From JBDTYT01 sp040005555 (GTDB lineage Bacteria; Actinomycetota; UBA4738; HRBIN12), in assembly GCA_040005555.1 (NCBI GenBank), contig JBDTYT010000020.1, positions 1-23,013 of the forward strand: a stretch of DNA of 23,013 bases. The letters run 5' to 3'. Positions 14,444 through 21,521 of this stretch are shown here, one piece after another. The notes beneath the pieces were generated by a model that worked only from the letters and a program-made list of their open reading frames with translations, was not told where the DNA came from and searched no databases. Made by a program: the position numbers and the translations under genes. How positions within the stretch are numbered: position 1 is the stretch's first letter; each line of letters opens with the position of its first letter.

Positions 14444-14480
14444 CTCCCTTCCCGGCCTCTCGGGACCGGACTTAAAGGGG
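14444..14480 (-). promoter_or_regulatory. PyrR-binding RNA hairpin in the pyr leader
   Basis: The transcript forms an upper stem CCGGUC/GGCCGG (14464-14469 with 14452-14457) closed by the hexaloop CCGAGA (14458-14463). This fits the PyrR consensus loop CNGNGA and the Bacillus CCAGAGAGG core. A lower stem CCCUU/AAGGG (14475-14479 with 14446-14450) is separated by a mostly one-sided internal loop, as in known PyrR sites. The GGAG of the leader frame (14444-14447) overlaps the lower stem, so bound PyrR could block translation. PyrR-dependent translational repression is known in Mycobacterium smegmatis. Confidence 0.8.
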
Positions 14481-14496
14481 AAGAACTCCGACCAGC

Positions 14497-14526
14497 AGGA
14501 TACGCGGCGAAGGCCCAGTCATTCAA
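14497..14526 (-). promoter_or_regulatory. Candidate promoter of the pyr operon
   Basis: Minus-strand TTGAAT (14521-14526) and TATCCT (14497-14502) are 18 bases apart. Transcription would start around 14488-14491, about 10 bases before the PyrR hairpin, so the whole hairpin would be in the message. The promoter lies between the divergent pyr operon and tatA. Confidence 0.6.
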
Positions 14527-14569
14527 CCACCCGCTCGGGGGGTTCGTCGCCAATCGGGGCATCAGGGCC

Positions 14570-14598
14570 TAGACTGTCGGACACGTTCCCCAGGAAGG
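14570..14598 (+). promoter_or_regulatory. Candidate -10 box and ribosome-binding site of tatA
   Basis: TAGACT at 14570-14575 is a plausible -10 box with no clear -35. AGGAAGG at 14592-14598 is a strong ribosome-binding site 9 bases before the tatA ATG. This gives tatA its own short leader. Confidence 0.45.
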
Positions 14599-14607
14599 TG
14601 GGATCCG

Positions 14608-14862
14608 ATGAGCTTTGGCCCCGAATGGTTCGTCGTCCTTGGAGTGATCGTGCTGCTCTTCGGCGCGAAGAAGCTCCCCGAGCTCGCCCGTTCACTCGGG
14701 AGGTCGACGAGCGAGTTCAAGCAAGGCATGAAGGACGGCACTGAGGCCCCGGATCAACCGCCGCAGGAGTCTCCTCCGGCCTCGGCCCAGATGCAGCCGC
14801 CGCCCCCGCAACCCCCGGTTCAGCCCCCGGCCGCAGGGACCACCGGCTCTTCACAGAACTAG
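14608..14862 (+). CDS. tatA: Sec-independent (twin-arginine) translocase subunit TatA
   Basis: Small membrane protein that forms the pore or channel of the Tat pathway for folded proteins. It has 84 residues: FGPEW, then a membrane helix of roughly residues 7-19 (WFVVLGVIVLLFG), the FGAKKLPELARSLGRS hinge and amphipathic helix typical of TatA/E, and a Pro/Gln-rich disordered tail (QPPPPQPPVQPP). It is the only plus-strand gene in the window and stands alone between the pyr and aro-nusB operons; tatC is not nearby. Its TAG stop lies in a CTAG that also supplies the nusB stop on the other strand. Confidence 0.95.
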   Translation: MSFGPEWFVVLGVIVLLFGAKKLPELARSLGRSTSEFKQGMKDGTEAPDQPPQESPPASAQMQPPPPQPPVQPPAAGTTGSSQN

Positions 14863-15272
14863 CCCGGATCCTCGGTCTCGCCGCTCCGGCGCGCGATCTG
14901 ACCGAGCACGCCGTTCACGAACCGGCCCGAATCCTCGGTCGAGAGCTCCTTCGCCGTCGCGACGGCTTCATCGATCGCGACGGCGGTGGGGACATCGTTG
15001 CGGTGCAGGATCTCATACGCGGCCACGCGCAGGATCGTGCGGTCGAGCGAGGCCAAGCGATCGATCGTCCACCCGTCGGCGGCGCCGCCGATCAACTGAT
15101 CGAGCTCAGCGATGTACTCCCCCACCCCCTGCACGAGCTCGGCCGCGAACACGGATACCCGCTCGCCTGCAGCCTCCCACTCGTTCAACACCTCGAGTGG
15201 GTCGCGCCCGGTCACGTCGGATTGGTACACGATGTCGACGGCCTGGCGCCGGCCTTGCCTGCGCGAGGCCAC
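14859..15272 (-). CDS. nusB: Transcription antitermination factor NusB
   Basis: Binds boxA RNA with NusE (S10) during antitermination of rRNA transcription. It has 137 residues. The N-terminal RRQGRRQAVDIVYQSDV and the C-terminal DRTILRVAAYEILHRNDVP, INEAV-like AIDEAVATAKEL and GRFVNGVLGQIAR are family hallmarks. The GTG at 15270-15272 is 6 bases after the efp stop, with only a weak ribosome-binding site (GTGAAG overlapping the efp end). efp-nusB is a common pair. It is the last gene of the aro-efp-nusB series and converges with tatA. Confidence 0.95.
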   Translation of the reverse strand: MASRRQGRRQAVDIVYQSDVTGRDPLEVLNEWEAAGERVSVFAAELVQGVGEYIAELDQLIGGAADGWTIDRLASLDRTILRVAAYEILHRNDVPTAVAIDEAVATAKELSTEDSGRFVNGVLGQIARRSGETEDPG

Positions 15273-15278
15273 GGCGGA

Positions 15279-15842
15279 TTACTTCACCCGCTCCATGTAC
15301 TGACCTGAGCGGGTATCGACCTTGATCTTCTCGCCCTCTTCCACGAAGAGCGGAACCTGGACGACGATGCCGGTCTCGAGCTTGGCGGGCTTCAGCGCCG
15401 AGGTGCGCGTGTCCCCTTTGACGCCAGGGTCGGTCTCGACGACGGTCAGCACGATCGACGGCGGCAGATCGACGGCGATCGGGATCCCTTCGTGCATCGC
15501 GACCTGCGCGCTCGATCCCTCTGCCAGGAACCCGACCGCGTCGCCGAGCAACGCGACCGGCACGGGGATCTGCTCGTAGGACTCGAGGTCCATGAACGTG
15601 AGGTGATCGGCGTCTCGGTACAGGTACTGCATGTCCTTGCGCTCGACGATCGCGAGCCCGACCTTCACCCCGGCATTGAACGTCTTCTCTTGGACGCCAC
15701 CCGTCTTCAGGTTGCGGAGCTTCGTCCGCACGAAGGCCCCTCCTTTGCCGGGCTTGACGTGCTGGAACTCGACCACCTGGAACAGCGTGCCATCCAGATC
15801 GAGCGTCATGCCGTTCTTCAGCTCGTTCGTCGACACGCTCAT
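15279..15842 (-). CDS. efp: Translation elongation factor P
   Basis: Relieves ribosome stalling at polyproline stretches. It has 187 residues in three beta domains, the normal length. The loop that reaches the peptidyl-transferase centre reads KPGKGGAFVRTKLRN, with Lys at the tip. This is the Lys type rather than the rhamnosylated Arg type, and the usual epmA/epmB modification genes are not seen here. The ATG at 15840-15842 overlaps the pepP stop as ATGA. The window encodes proline-rich proteins (TatA tail, PilP-like linker) that could depend on it; this is inference. Confidence 0.97.
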   Translation of the reverse strand: MSVSTNELKNGMTLDLDGTLFQVVEFQHVKPGKGGAFVRTKLRNLKTGGVQEKTFNAGVKVGLAIVERKDMQYLYRDADHLTFMDLESYEQIPVPVALLGDAVGFLAEGSSAQVAMHEGIPIAVDLPPSIVLTVVETDPGVKGDTRTSALKPAKLETGIVVQVPLFVEEGEKIKVDTRSGQYMERVK

Positions 15843-16918
15843 GAGGGCCGGAGCTCCTTGCTCGATCGCGGGATCGGTCGACGTCCGTCGGCGGTCACCT
15901 CGACCATGTCCTCGATGCGGACGCCCCCGAGTCCCGGAATGTACACGCCGGGCTCGATCGTGACGACCATGCCCGGCTCGAGCACCTCGTCGAGGTCCCA
16001 TCGCAGGAACGGCGCTTCGTGGATCTCCAGACCGACGCCGTGGCCGAGGCCGTGCGGGAAGCTCGACCCGTACCCCGCCTCCTCGATGACCGAGCGCGCA
16101 GCGCCGTCGACCTCGGCCACGCTCGCGCCCGGACGAACGGCCGCGATCCCCGCGCCCTGGGCCGCCGCGACGACATCGCGGATCTCGCACAGCCGTGGAC
16201 CGGGATCCCCGAAGGCCACCGTGCGGGTCATGTCGGAGTGGTACCCGGCCGCGAGCGCTCCGAAGTCGACCTTCACCACGTCGCCATGCCGGAGCGGACG
16301 GTCGGTGGGATGGTGATGCGGCTCGGCGGCGTGCTCCCCGAACGCGGCGATCGTATCGAACGCCGTATCGTCAGCACCCGCGCGGCGCATCGCGAGCTCG
16401 AGGTCGAGGGCAAGCTCCCGCTCGGTGATCCCCGCGCGGAGACCGTCACCCAGGATCACCTGTTCGAACGCGACGTCCGCACACCCTTGGGCGGCATCGA
16501 TCAAGGCGATCTCGTCCTCGTCCTTGCGGCGACGGAGCTCCTCCACCGCCCCGTCGACCGGGATGAGCTCCGCCGCCCCTTCGACAGCATCACGCAACCG
16601 CTCCCACTGGCGGTACGTGACGCCGCCGGACTCGAACCCCAACCGCCGAACCTGGAGCTGGGAGACCGCCTCCGCCACGGGCGGGGATCCGTCGAGATAG
16701 ATCCGGCGATCGAGGTCGGCCACCTCGTGGCGGGACTGCTCCTCGTAGCGCCCATCGGTGAAGAACATGCTGCCCACGCCGCCCACGAGCGTTTGCGCGT
16801 TCGAGCCCGTGAACCCCGTGAGGTACCGAACGTTCGGCCGACGCGTGACGTAGAGCGCGTCCAGGTCGAGCTCGGCCACCCGATCGGCGAGCCCCGCGCG
16901 CCTCAGCGCGTGATCCAC
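15839..16918 (-). CDS. pepP: Xaa-Pro aminopeptidase (M24B family)
   Basis: Cytosolic metallopeptidase releasing an N-terminal residue before proline. From the GTG at 16916-16918 it has 359 residues: a creatinase-type N-terminal domain, then the pita-bread catalytic domain. The five metal ligands are present: Asp218 and Asp229 (VDFGALAAGYHSDMTRT), His293 (PHGLGHGVGLEIHE), Glu322 (TIEPGVYIPG) and Glu336 (GVRIED). The start was chosen because GGAGG lies 7 bases upstream; it overlaps the aroQ end by 16 bases. A longer frame to 17065 lies inside aroQ. The aroQ-pepP-efp order is widespread in Gram-positives. The gene could also be called pepQ-like. Confidence 0.93.
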   Translation of the reverse strand: MDHALRRAGLADRVAELDLDALYVTRRPNVRYLTGFTGSNAQTLVGGVGSMFFTDGRYEEQSRHEVADLDRRIYLDGSPPVAEAVSQLQVRRLGFESGGVTYRQWERLRDAVEGAAELIPVDGAVEELRRRKDEDEIALIDAAQGCADVAFEQVILGDGLRAGITERELALDLELAMRRAGADDTAFDTIAAFGEHAAEPHHHPTDRPLRHGDVVKVDFGALAAGYHSDMTRTVAFGDPGPRLCEIRDVVAAAQGAGIAAVRPGASVAEVDGAARSVIEEAGYGSSFPHGLGHGVGLEIHEAPFLRWDLDEVLEPGMVVTIEPGVYIPGLGGVRIEDMVEVTADGRRPIPRSSKELRPS

Positions 16919-17337
16919 GGGAGCGCCTCCAAGGCGAGGTGGTAGCCCCCGGCACCCGCGCCCACGATCGTCGCCCGGCACACCGCCGAGATGACCGAGT
17001 GCCGCCGGAACTCCTCCCGCGCGTAGATGTTCGTCATATGGACCTCGATCACGGGCAGGCCACATGCCTCGATCGCATCGCGCAGGGCGATCGAGTAATG
17101 GGAGAGCGCGCCGGGGTTCGCGACGACGGCCTCGAAACCCTCCTCGCGCGCCCCCCCGAACCCGCCGAGGAGATCGGCCTCATGATCGGATTGACGCCAC
17201 GCGACCTCATGCCCGAGGGTCCCGGCTCGCTCGGCGACCTCGCCCATGATCTCGGCCAAGGTCTGCGAGCCGTAGAGCTCCGGATCGCGCGTCCCGAGCG
17301 CTCCGAGGTTGGGCCCGAACAAGAAGAGCACCTTCAT
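16903..17337 (-). CDS. aroQ: 3-dehydroquinate dehydratase, type II
   Basis: Third step of the shikimate pathway. It has 144 residues, right for the dodecameric type II enzyme. GPNLGALGTRDPELYGSQTL carries the catalytic Arg and Tyr, ANPGALSHYSIALRDAI the substrate loop, and VIEVHMTNIYAREEFRRHS the Glu and His. Small departures from the usual sequence are QSDHEA for QSNHEG and NPGALSHYS for NPGAYTHTS. The ATG at 17335-17337 overlaps the aroB stop as ATGA. Confidence 0.94.
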   Translation of the reverse strand: MKVLFLFGPNLGALGTRDPELYGSQTLAEIMGEVAERAGTLGHEVAWRQSDHEADLLGGFGGAREEGFEAVVANPGALSHYSIALRDAIEACGLPVIEVHMTNIYAREEFRRHSVISAVCRATIVGAGAGGYHLALEALPWITR

Positions 17338-18413
17338 CCGTCGGCCCCCATCTCCTTCAGGCTCGCGCGGAGGACGTCCTCGGCCACGCCCTCCACGACA
17401 CGAGGGCGACCGACATCCTCGAGGAGCACGAATCGCAACCCGCCCGCGTACTTCTTGTCCAGGCGCATCGCCGCGAGCACGTCATCCGCCACGGGCAATC
17501 GACCCTCGGGCTCGAGGCCGAGCGAGGCGAGCAGGCGCACGTGGCGCGCGACGAGACCACCGGGCGCGAGCTCCAATGCCTCGGCCAGGCGCGCGGCGAA
17601 GACCATGCCGATCGCGACGGCCTCGCCGTGAGACCGCCCCGCGAAGGCCTCGAGCCGCTCGAGCGCGTGGGCGAGCGTGTGGCCGTAGTTGAGGATCAGC
17701 CGGCCGCCGCGATCGCGCTCGTCGATCGAGACGACGCCGGCCTTCGCTCGCACGCATCGGGCCACGAGCTCCTCCATGACGCCCGGCTCGCGAGCCAGGA
17801 TCCGCGAGAGCTCGTGCTCGATCACCCCAAGCAGCTCCGGGTCCACGGTGAGCGCGTATTTCGCGACCTCGGCCATCCCCGAGCGGAACTCGCGGTCGGG
17901 CAGCGTCGTCAGGGTCGAAACGTCGGCGAGCACCGCGACCGGCTGGTGGAAAGCTCCGACCAGATTCTTGCCTTCCGGCAGGTTCACCGCGGTCTTGCCG
18001 CCGATCGACGCATCGACCTGTGCGGTCAGCGTCGTCGGCACCTGGACGAACGGCACACCCCGCATGTACGTGGCGGCGACGAACCCCGCGAGATCGCCGA
18101 CCGCCCCCCCGCCCAGTGCGACGACCACATCGTCGCGGTGAGCCTCCTGGGTCGCGAGCTGCCGTTGGAGGGCGGACATGGTCTGCATCGACTTCGCTGC
18201 CTCACCCTCGGGCACCCCGAGGTGCACGATACGAAGGGCGCGCGGCTCAAGCCCGCGCGTGAGCGGGCCCAGGTACAGTGCGGCGACCGTCGGGTCGGCG
18301 ACCACGAACGCGGTCTCGGCTCTCGGGAGGTCGGGCAGATGATCGCCGGCGCGCTCGAGGAGCTCGACGCCGATCGCGGCGTCGTATCGATGTCCCGGGA
18401 CCTCGACCGTCAC
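17334..18413 (-). CDS. aroB: 3-dehydroquinate synthase
   Basis: NAD- and metal-dependent cyclisation of DAHP to 3-dehydroquinate. About 359 residues. GEAAKSMQT, ALGGGAVGDLAGFVAATYM, VPTTLTAQVDASIGGKTAVN and GKNLVGAF are the NAD and substrate regions. The metal ligands are in GMAEVAKYAL (Glu), NYGHTLAHALE (His) and SHGEAVAIGM (His). Two starts are possible. GTG at 18411-18413 overlaps the aroK stop as GTGA, like most junctions here, and is preferred. A TTG at 18420-18422 adds three residues. Confidence 0.96.
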   Translation of the reverse strand: MTVEVPGHRYDAAIGVELLERAGDHLPDLPRAETAFVVADPTVAALYLGPLTRGLEPRALRIVHLGVPEGEAAKSMQTMSALQRQLATQEAHRDDVVVALGGGAVGDLAGFVAATYMRGVPFVQVPTTLTAQVDASIGGKTAVNLPEGKNLVGAFHQPVAVLADVSTLTTLPDREFRSGMAEVAKYALTVDPELLGVIEHELSRILAREPGVMEELVARCVRAKAGVVSIDERDRGGRLILNYGHTLAHALERLEAFAGRSHGEAVAIGMVFAARLAEALELAPGGLVARHVRLLASLGLEPEGRLPVADDVLAAMRLDKKYAGGLRFVLLEDVGRPRVVEGVAEDVLRASLKEMGADG

Positions 18414-18910
18414 GCGGACCAACGCAGGAGCTCTTTCTCGATCGCGGCGGCCACCTCGGCGACGGAGCCGCTGCCGTCGACGACGTGCGCGGCGAACTCG
18501 CGGTAGAGCGGCTCGCGTGCTCGGAACAGCCGCTCGAGATCGCCGTCGTGCTGGATGAGCGGTCGATCGGCCGCCGGTGGTACCCGGGCGGCGAGCACCT
18601 CGAGCGGCACCGAGAGGAACACCACCTCACCGGTCGCACGCAGCGTGACGCGGTTCGCGGGCTCGAGCACCACGCCGCCACCACACGAGACGACAGACGG
18701 ATCCCGCTGGGCGGCATCGACGAGCGCTGCTGCCTCGCGCGCTCGGAAGCCCGCCTCTCCCTCCTCGGCGAAGATCTCGGGCACCGAGCGGCCGGCCGCG
18801 CGCTGGATCTCGGCATCGAGCTCGATGAACGGCACCCCGAGCCGTCCGGCGAGCTCGGGTCCGACGGTCGACTTTCCAGAGCCCGGCATCCCGACGAGGT
18901 AAACGATCAC
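18410..18910 (-). CDS. aroK: Shikimate kinase
   Basis: Phosphorylates shikimate with ATP. It has 166 residues. The P-loop GMPGSGKSTVG is at residues 7-17, the substrate Asp lies in FIELDAEI, the Arg in GFRAREAAAL, the glycine loop is SCGGGVV, and the lid is AADRPLIQ. The GTG at 18908-18910 overlaps the aroC stop as GTGA, and the end overlaps aroB in the same way. Confidence 0.96.
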   Translation of the reverse strand: MIVYLVGMPGSGKSTVGPELAGRLGVPFIELDAEIQRAAGRSVPEIFAEEGEAGFRAREAAALVDAAQRDPSVVSCGGGVVLEPANRVTLRATGEVVFLSVPLEVLAARVPPAADRPLIQHDGDLERLFRAREPLYREFAAHVVDGSGSVAEVAAAIEKELLRWSA

Positions 18911-20064
18911 GGGAGTTCGAGCCCCGCGAGGTACCCGTCGAGGTTGCGCCGCGATTCAGGCAGCGAGTCGCCGCCGAACTTCTCGAGCGCCGCCTGAGCG
19001 AGCACGAACGCGACCGCCGCCTCGCCGACGACGGCGCCGGCCGGCACCGCGCACACGTCGGTGCGCTGCTTGATCGCGACGTCGGGTGCGCCGGTGCGAA
19101 GGTCCACCGTCGCGAGTGGCTTCGGCACCGTCGAGAACGGCTTCATCGCCGCCCGCACTCGGATCGGTTGGCCGGTGCTCATCCCGCCCTCGATGCCGCC
19201 GGCCCGCGCTGTGGTGCGCTGCAAACGTCCACCGGAGGTGATGATCTCGTCGTGGGCCTTCGAACCGAGCCGCGCGGCTGAAGAGAACCCGTCGCCGATC
19301 TCGACACCCTTCACGGACTGGATGCTCATGAGCGACTGCGCGAGCCGCCCGTCGAGCTTGCGGTCGTAGTGCACGTGCGACCCGAGACCCGGCGGGCATC
19401 CGTACGCGAGGACCTCGAACACGCCTCCGATCGTGTCGCGGTCCTTGCGGACAACGTCGATCTCAGCAACCATGCGCGCGCTCCCGTCCTCGTCGAAGCA
19501 CCGGACCGGTGACGCGTCCACGGCGTCGAGGTCCTCGGGAAGCGGGACGCGGCTGCCTCGCACGGCCACCCGGCCGATCCGCACGACGTGCGAGACCACG
19601 TGGATCCCGAGCTCTGCCAGGAACGACTTACACAGGGATCCGAGGGCAACGCGCATCGCCGTCTCGCGAGCGCTCGCGCGCTCGAGCACGTTTCGGACGT
19701 CGTCGAAGCCGTACTTCTGCACTCCGGGCAGGTCGGCGTGTCCCGGCCGAGGCTTCGTGAGCCGATCGGCCGCGGGCGTTTCGCCCTCGACGCCCATGAG
19801 GCTTTGGTACTTGTCCTCCCACTCGGCGTTCTCGATCGTCAGGGCGATCGGGCTGCCGAGCGTGCGACCGTGCCGGACGCCGGACACGATCTGCAGCCGG
19901 TCGGCTTCGAGCTTCTGACGGCCGCTGCGACCGTACCCGTGGCGCCGGCGCGCCAGCTCACCCGAGATCTCCTTCGGCGACACGGGGACGGCGGCCGGCA
20001 GGCCTTCCAGCACTCCCACGAGCGCTCGGCCGTGCGATTCACCCGCCGTGAGCAGCCGCAACAT
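18907..20064 (-). CDS. aroC: Chorismate synthase
   Basis: FMN-dependent last step of the shikimate pathway, converting EPSP to chorismate. It has 385 residues. MLRLLTAGESHG, RRRHGYGRSGRQKLEAD, ERASARETAMRVALG, SVKGVEIGDGF and IEGGMSTGQPIRVRAAMKP are the conserved signatures. The ATG at 20062-20064 has no Shine-Dalgarno; TATCAT lies 6 bases upstream, so the message may be leaderless. It heads aroC-aroK-aroB-aroQ-pepP-efp-nusB. aroA, aroE and the DAHP synthase gene are not in the window. Confidence 0.97.
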   Translation of the reverse strand: MLRLLTAGESHGRALVGVLEGLPAAVPVSPKEISGELARRRHGYGRSGRQKLEADRLQIVSGVRHGRTLGSPIALTIENAEWEDKYQSLMGVEGETPAADRLTKPRPGHADLPGVQKYGFDDVRNVLERASARETAMRVALGSLCKSFLAELGIHVVSHVVRIGRVAVRGSRVPLPEDLDAVDASPVRCFDEDGSARMVAEIDVVRKDRDTIGGVFEVLAYGCPPGLGSHVHYDRKLDGRLAQSLMSIQSVKGVEIGDGFSSAARLGSKAHDEIITSGGRLQRTTARAGGIEGGMSTGQPIRVRAAMKPFSTVPKPLATVDLRTGAPDVAIKQRTDVCAVPAGAVVGEAAVAFVLAQAALEKFGGDSLPESRRNLDGYLAGLELP

Positions 20065-20070
20065 GACCCC

Positions 20071-20076
20071 ATGATA
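20071..20076 (-). promoter_or_regulatory. Candidate -10 box of the aro operon, leaderless start
   Basis: The minus strand reads TATCATGGGGTCATG, with the hexamer 6 bases from the aroC start codon and no ribosome-binding site between them. That spacing matches leaderless transcripts, which are common in actinobacteria. No -35 hexamer is evident. Confidence 0.4.
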
Positions 20077-20131
20077 GGTGACGCCTCAGGCCGCCCCGGA
20101 CGTCGAGAGCTGAACCGCTCGGTGAGATGGT

Positions 20132-20163
20132 GAGGGCGGCCCCGCGATAACGGGGCCGCCCTC
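20132..20163 (-). terminator. 13-bp perfect hairpin downstream of the pil genes
   Basis: The arms at 20132-20144 and 20151-20163 (GAGGGCGGCCCCG and its complement) pair perfectly around a 6-base loop. It lies between the PilP-like stop and the aroC start, so it probably ends the pil message. No T-run follows on either strand, as is usual for terminators in GC-rich actinobacteria. It shares only GGGGCCG with the priA/carB palindrome and is not a copy of it. Confidence 0.6.
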
Positions 20164-20168
20164 GGACC

Positions 20169-20204
20169 GACGACCGCTCCCCCCGAGCGCTGCCGCCGGT
20201 CGTC
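20169..20204 (-). terminator. Second hairpin directly after the PilP-like stop
   Basis: Arms GACGACCG (20169-20176) and CGGTCGTC (20197-20204) are 8-base perfect inverted repeats around a 20-base GC-rich loop, beginning 5 bases past the stop codon. With the stronger hairpin next to it this makes a tandem pair. It could contribute to termination or to mRNA stability. Confidence 0.35.
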
Positions 20205-20208
20205 CTTG

Positions 20209-20832
20209 TCAGCTCTTGCGCAGGCAGAGCTCGAAACCCTGATCACCGAAGAGGAAGCTGGCGCACGTGCCGTCGATGCTGACGAGCTCGAAACTATCGT
20301 CGAAGGTCGCTCCTACCTCCACGGTCCAGACACGGTGGTCGACCGCGACCCTGGCTTTCGTCTTCTCGTTGAACACGTCTTGCAGGACCACGTCGTGCCC
20401 TCCGATGTGCGTTTGGTCCCCCGGGGTGGGAGGCGGCTTCGTCGGCGGCGGTGTCGTCGGAGGCGGCGTGGTGGCAGGCGGTGTCGTCGGAGGCGGCGTG
20501 GTGCCCGGCGGAGTCGTGCCCGGCGGTGTCGAGCCGGTCCCCGACGGAACGGGGCTGACGCTGCCGCTCGGGATCGCACTGGCGGCCTGAAACAGTGGCG
20601 GGATCGAGAAGGGGTCCCGAGCCCCGGCCAGGACCACGGGCGGCAGCGTCTCGCGGGGCGTAGGGCTTGGCGACACCGTGGGTGTCGCGATCGGCGGGGG
20701 AACGCCACCGATGGGCCCGGGGAGCGTGGCGGTCTCCTCGCCTCCACCCTTCAGCACGAACAGGTAAAAGAGCAAGAGGAGGGCGGCGGCGAGTACGTAG
20801 ATCAACTTCTTGTCGCGGCTGGTGAGCTGCAT
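20209..20832 (-). CDS. PilP-like type IV pilus inner-membrane protein
   Basis: 207 residues, following pilM-pilN-pilO. It has a short cytoplasmic start, one membrane helix (about 10-26, LIYVLAAALLLLFYLFV), a Pro/Thr/Ser linker and an ARDPFSIPPLF segment like the RDPF motif of PilP. A Pro-Thr repeat tract of about 40 residues follows, and then a small beta-rich domain (VAVDHRVWTVEVGATF, then LVSIDGTCASFLFGDQGFEL) with two Cys that could pair outside the membrane. By position and shape it is a PilP-like partner of PilN-PilO, but sequence similarity to proteobacterial PilP is too short to be sure. No secretin gene is seen, as expected for a single-membrane cell. It starts 2 bases after pilO. Confidence 0.65.
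   Translation of the reverse strand: MQLTSRDKKLIYVLAAALLLLFYLFVLKGGGEETATLPGPIGGVPPPIATPTVSPSPTPRETLPPVVLAGARDPFSIPPLFQAASAIPSGSVSPVPSGTGSTPPGTTPPGTTPPPTTPPATTPPPTTPPPTKPPPTPGDQTHIGGHDVVLQDVFNEKTKARVAVDHRVWTVEVGATFDDSFELVSIDGTCASFLFGDQGFELCLRKS
20447..20503. repeat. Two 27-base direct repeats (30-base period) in the PilP-like gene
   Basis: 20447-20473 and 20477-20503 are identical, separated by 3 bases, within a longer run of looser GGCGG-rich repeats at about 20430-20540. They encode the Pro-Thr tract. A 30-base period keeps the frame, so copy number could change by slippage and only alter linker length. Confidence 0.8.
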
Positions 20833-20834
20833 CG

Positions 20835-21521
20835 TCAGGCTCCCGGCGTCGCGGACGGGCTTTCCGTCGGCGACGGGATCTCGGGCGACGGGCTCTCCGT
20901 CGGCGTCGGGCTCACGGTCGGCAGGATCACCGGAGCGGTTCCTTGGGTCGGTCCGGGCAGCGATCCCGGCCCGGCGCTGGTATCGGTCGTGAAGAACTCC
21001 ACCTGCAACTGCATCTGGAGTTGGCCGGCGCCACCGGTCGTTTCGGTCCCCGACGCGGCGAGTGAGATCGACGTCACCTTCGCGGCGCGACGGAGGGTCT
21101 CGAGCCGATGGAGGAACTCCTCGAGCGAGAAGTAGGACCCCGTCACAACGATCCCGCTCCCGAGCGTGGAGAACGTCGCCGAGGCGTCGGTGACGGGGGT
21201 CCCCGGCGAGAATGAGAAGAAGTCCACCGCGGAGAGGTTCGCGACATCCCGGAGCTGACGGAAAAGGCCGGGAAGGTCGGCGGTCGACGGGATCTGCTTC
21301 TGGATCTTGTCGATCTGCTTCTGCGCCACGGGCGCGGCCGCCTGAGCGTCCTGAAGGACCTTCAGCTGCGTCTGGAGGGTGGCCTCCTCGCTCTGCGCGG
21401 TCAACAGGTCGTCGTGCGCCTTGCCGACCTCACTCTTCTTCGGCAGAACGATGAGCACCGCTGCGAGCAGGACGATGACGCCGGACACGACCGCGGCGAT
21501 CAGCGGGCCTCGCCGGTTCAC
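20835..21521 (-). CDS. pilO: Type IV pilus inner-membrane protein PilO
   Basis: 228 residues. One membrane helix is at about 7-27 (LIAAVVSGVIVLLAAVLIVL), followed by a coiled coil (about 29-78) and a ferredoxin-like domain (VDFFSFSPG, VVTGSYFSLEEFLHRLETL, with LQMQLQVEFF as the last strand). This is the PilO layout. The C-terminal 35 residues are Pro/Ser/Thr-rich (PTVSPTPTESPSPEIPSP), an extension not usual for proteobacterial PilO. The GTG at 21519-21521 overlaps the pilN stop as GTGA. It should pair with PilN to link cytoplasmic PilM to the pilus machine. Confidence 0.85.
   Translation of the reverse strand: MNRRGPLIAAVVSGVIVLLAAVLIVLPKKSEVGKAHDDLLTAQSEEATLQTQLKVLQDAQAAAPVAQKQIDKIQKQIPSTADLPGLFRQLRDVANLSAVDFFSFSPGTPVTDASATFSTLGSGIVVTGSYFSLEEFLHRLETLRRAAKVTSISLAASGTETTGGAGQLQMQLQVEFFTTDTSAGPGSLPGPTQGTAPVILPTVSPTPTESPSPEIPSPTESPSATPGA

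Noticed and set aside
16919..17065. N-terminal extension of pepP through aroQ
   Set aside because: It overlaps aroQ and has no family similarity; the GTG at 16918 has a GGAGG ribosome-binding site.
20132..20163. Third copy of the priA/carB palindrome
   Set aside because: It shares only a short GGGGCCG stretch in the arms; the centre and length differ, and it reads as an ordinary hairpin at an operon end.
20430..20545. CRISPR-like direct repeats
   Set aside because: The repeats are separated by only 3 bases, keep the reading frame and encode the Pro-Thr linker of the PilP-like protein.
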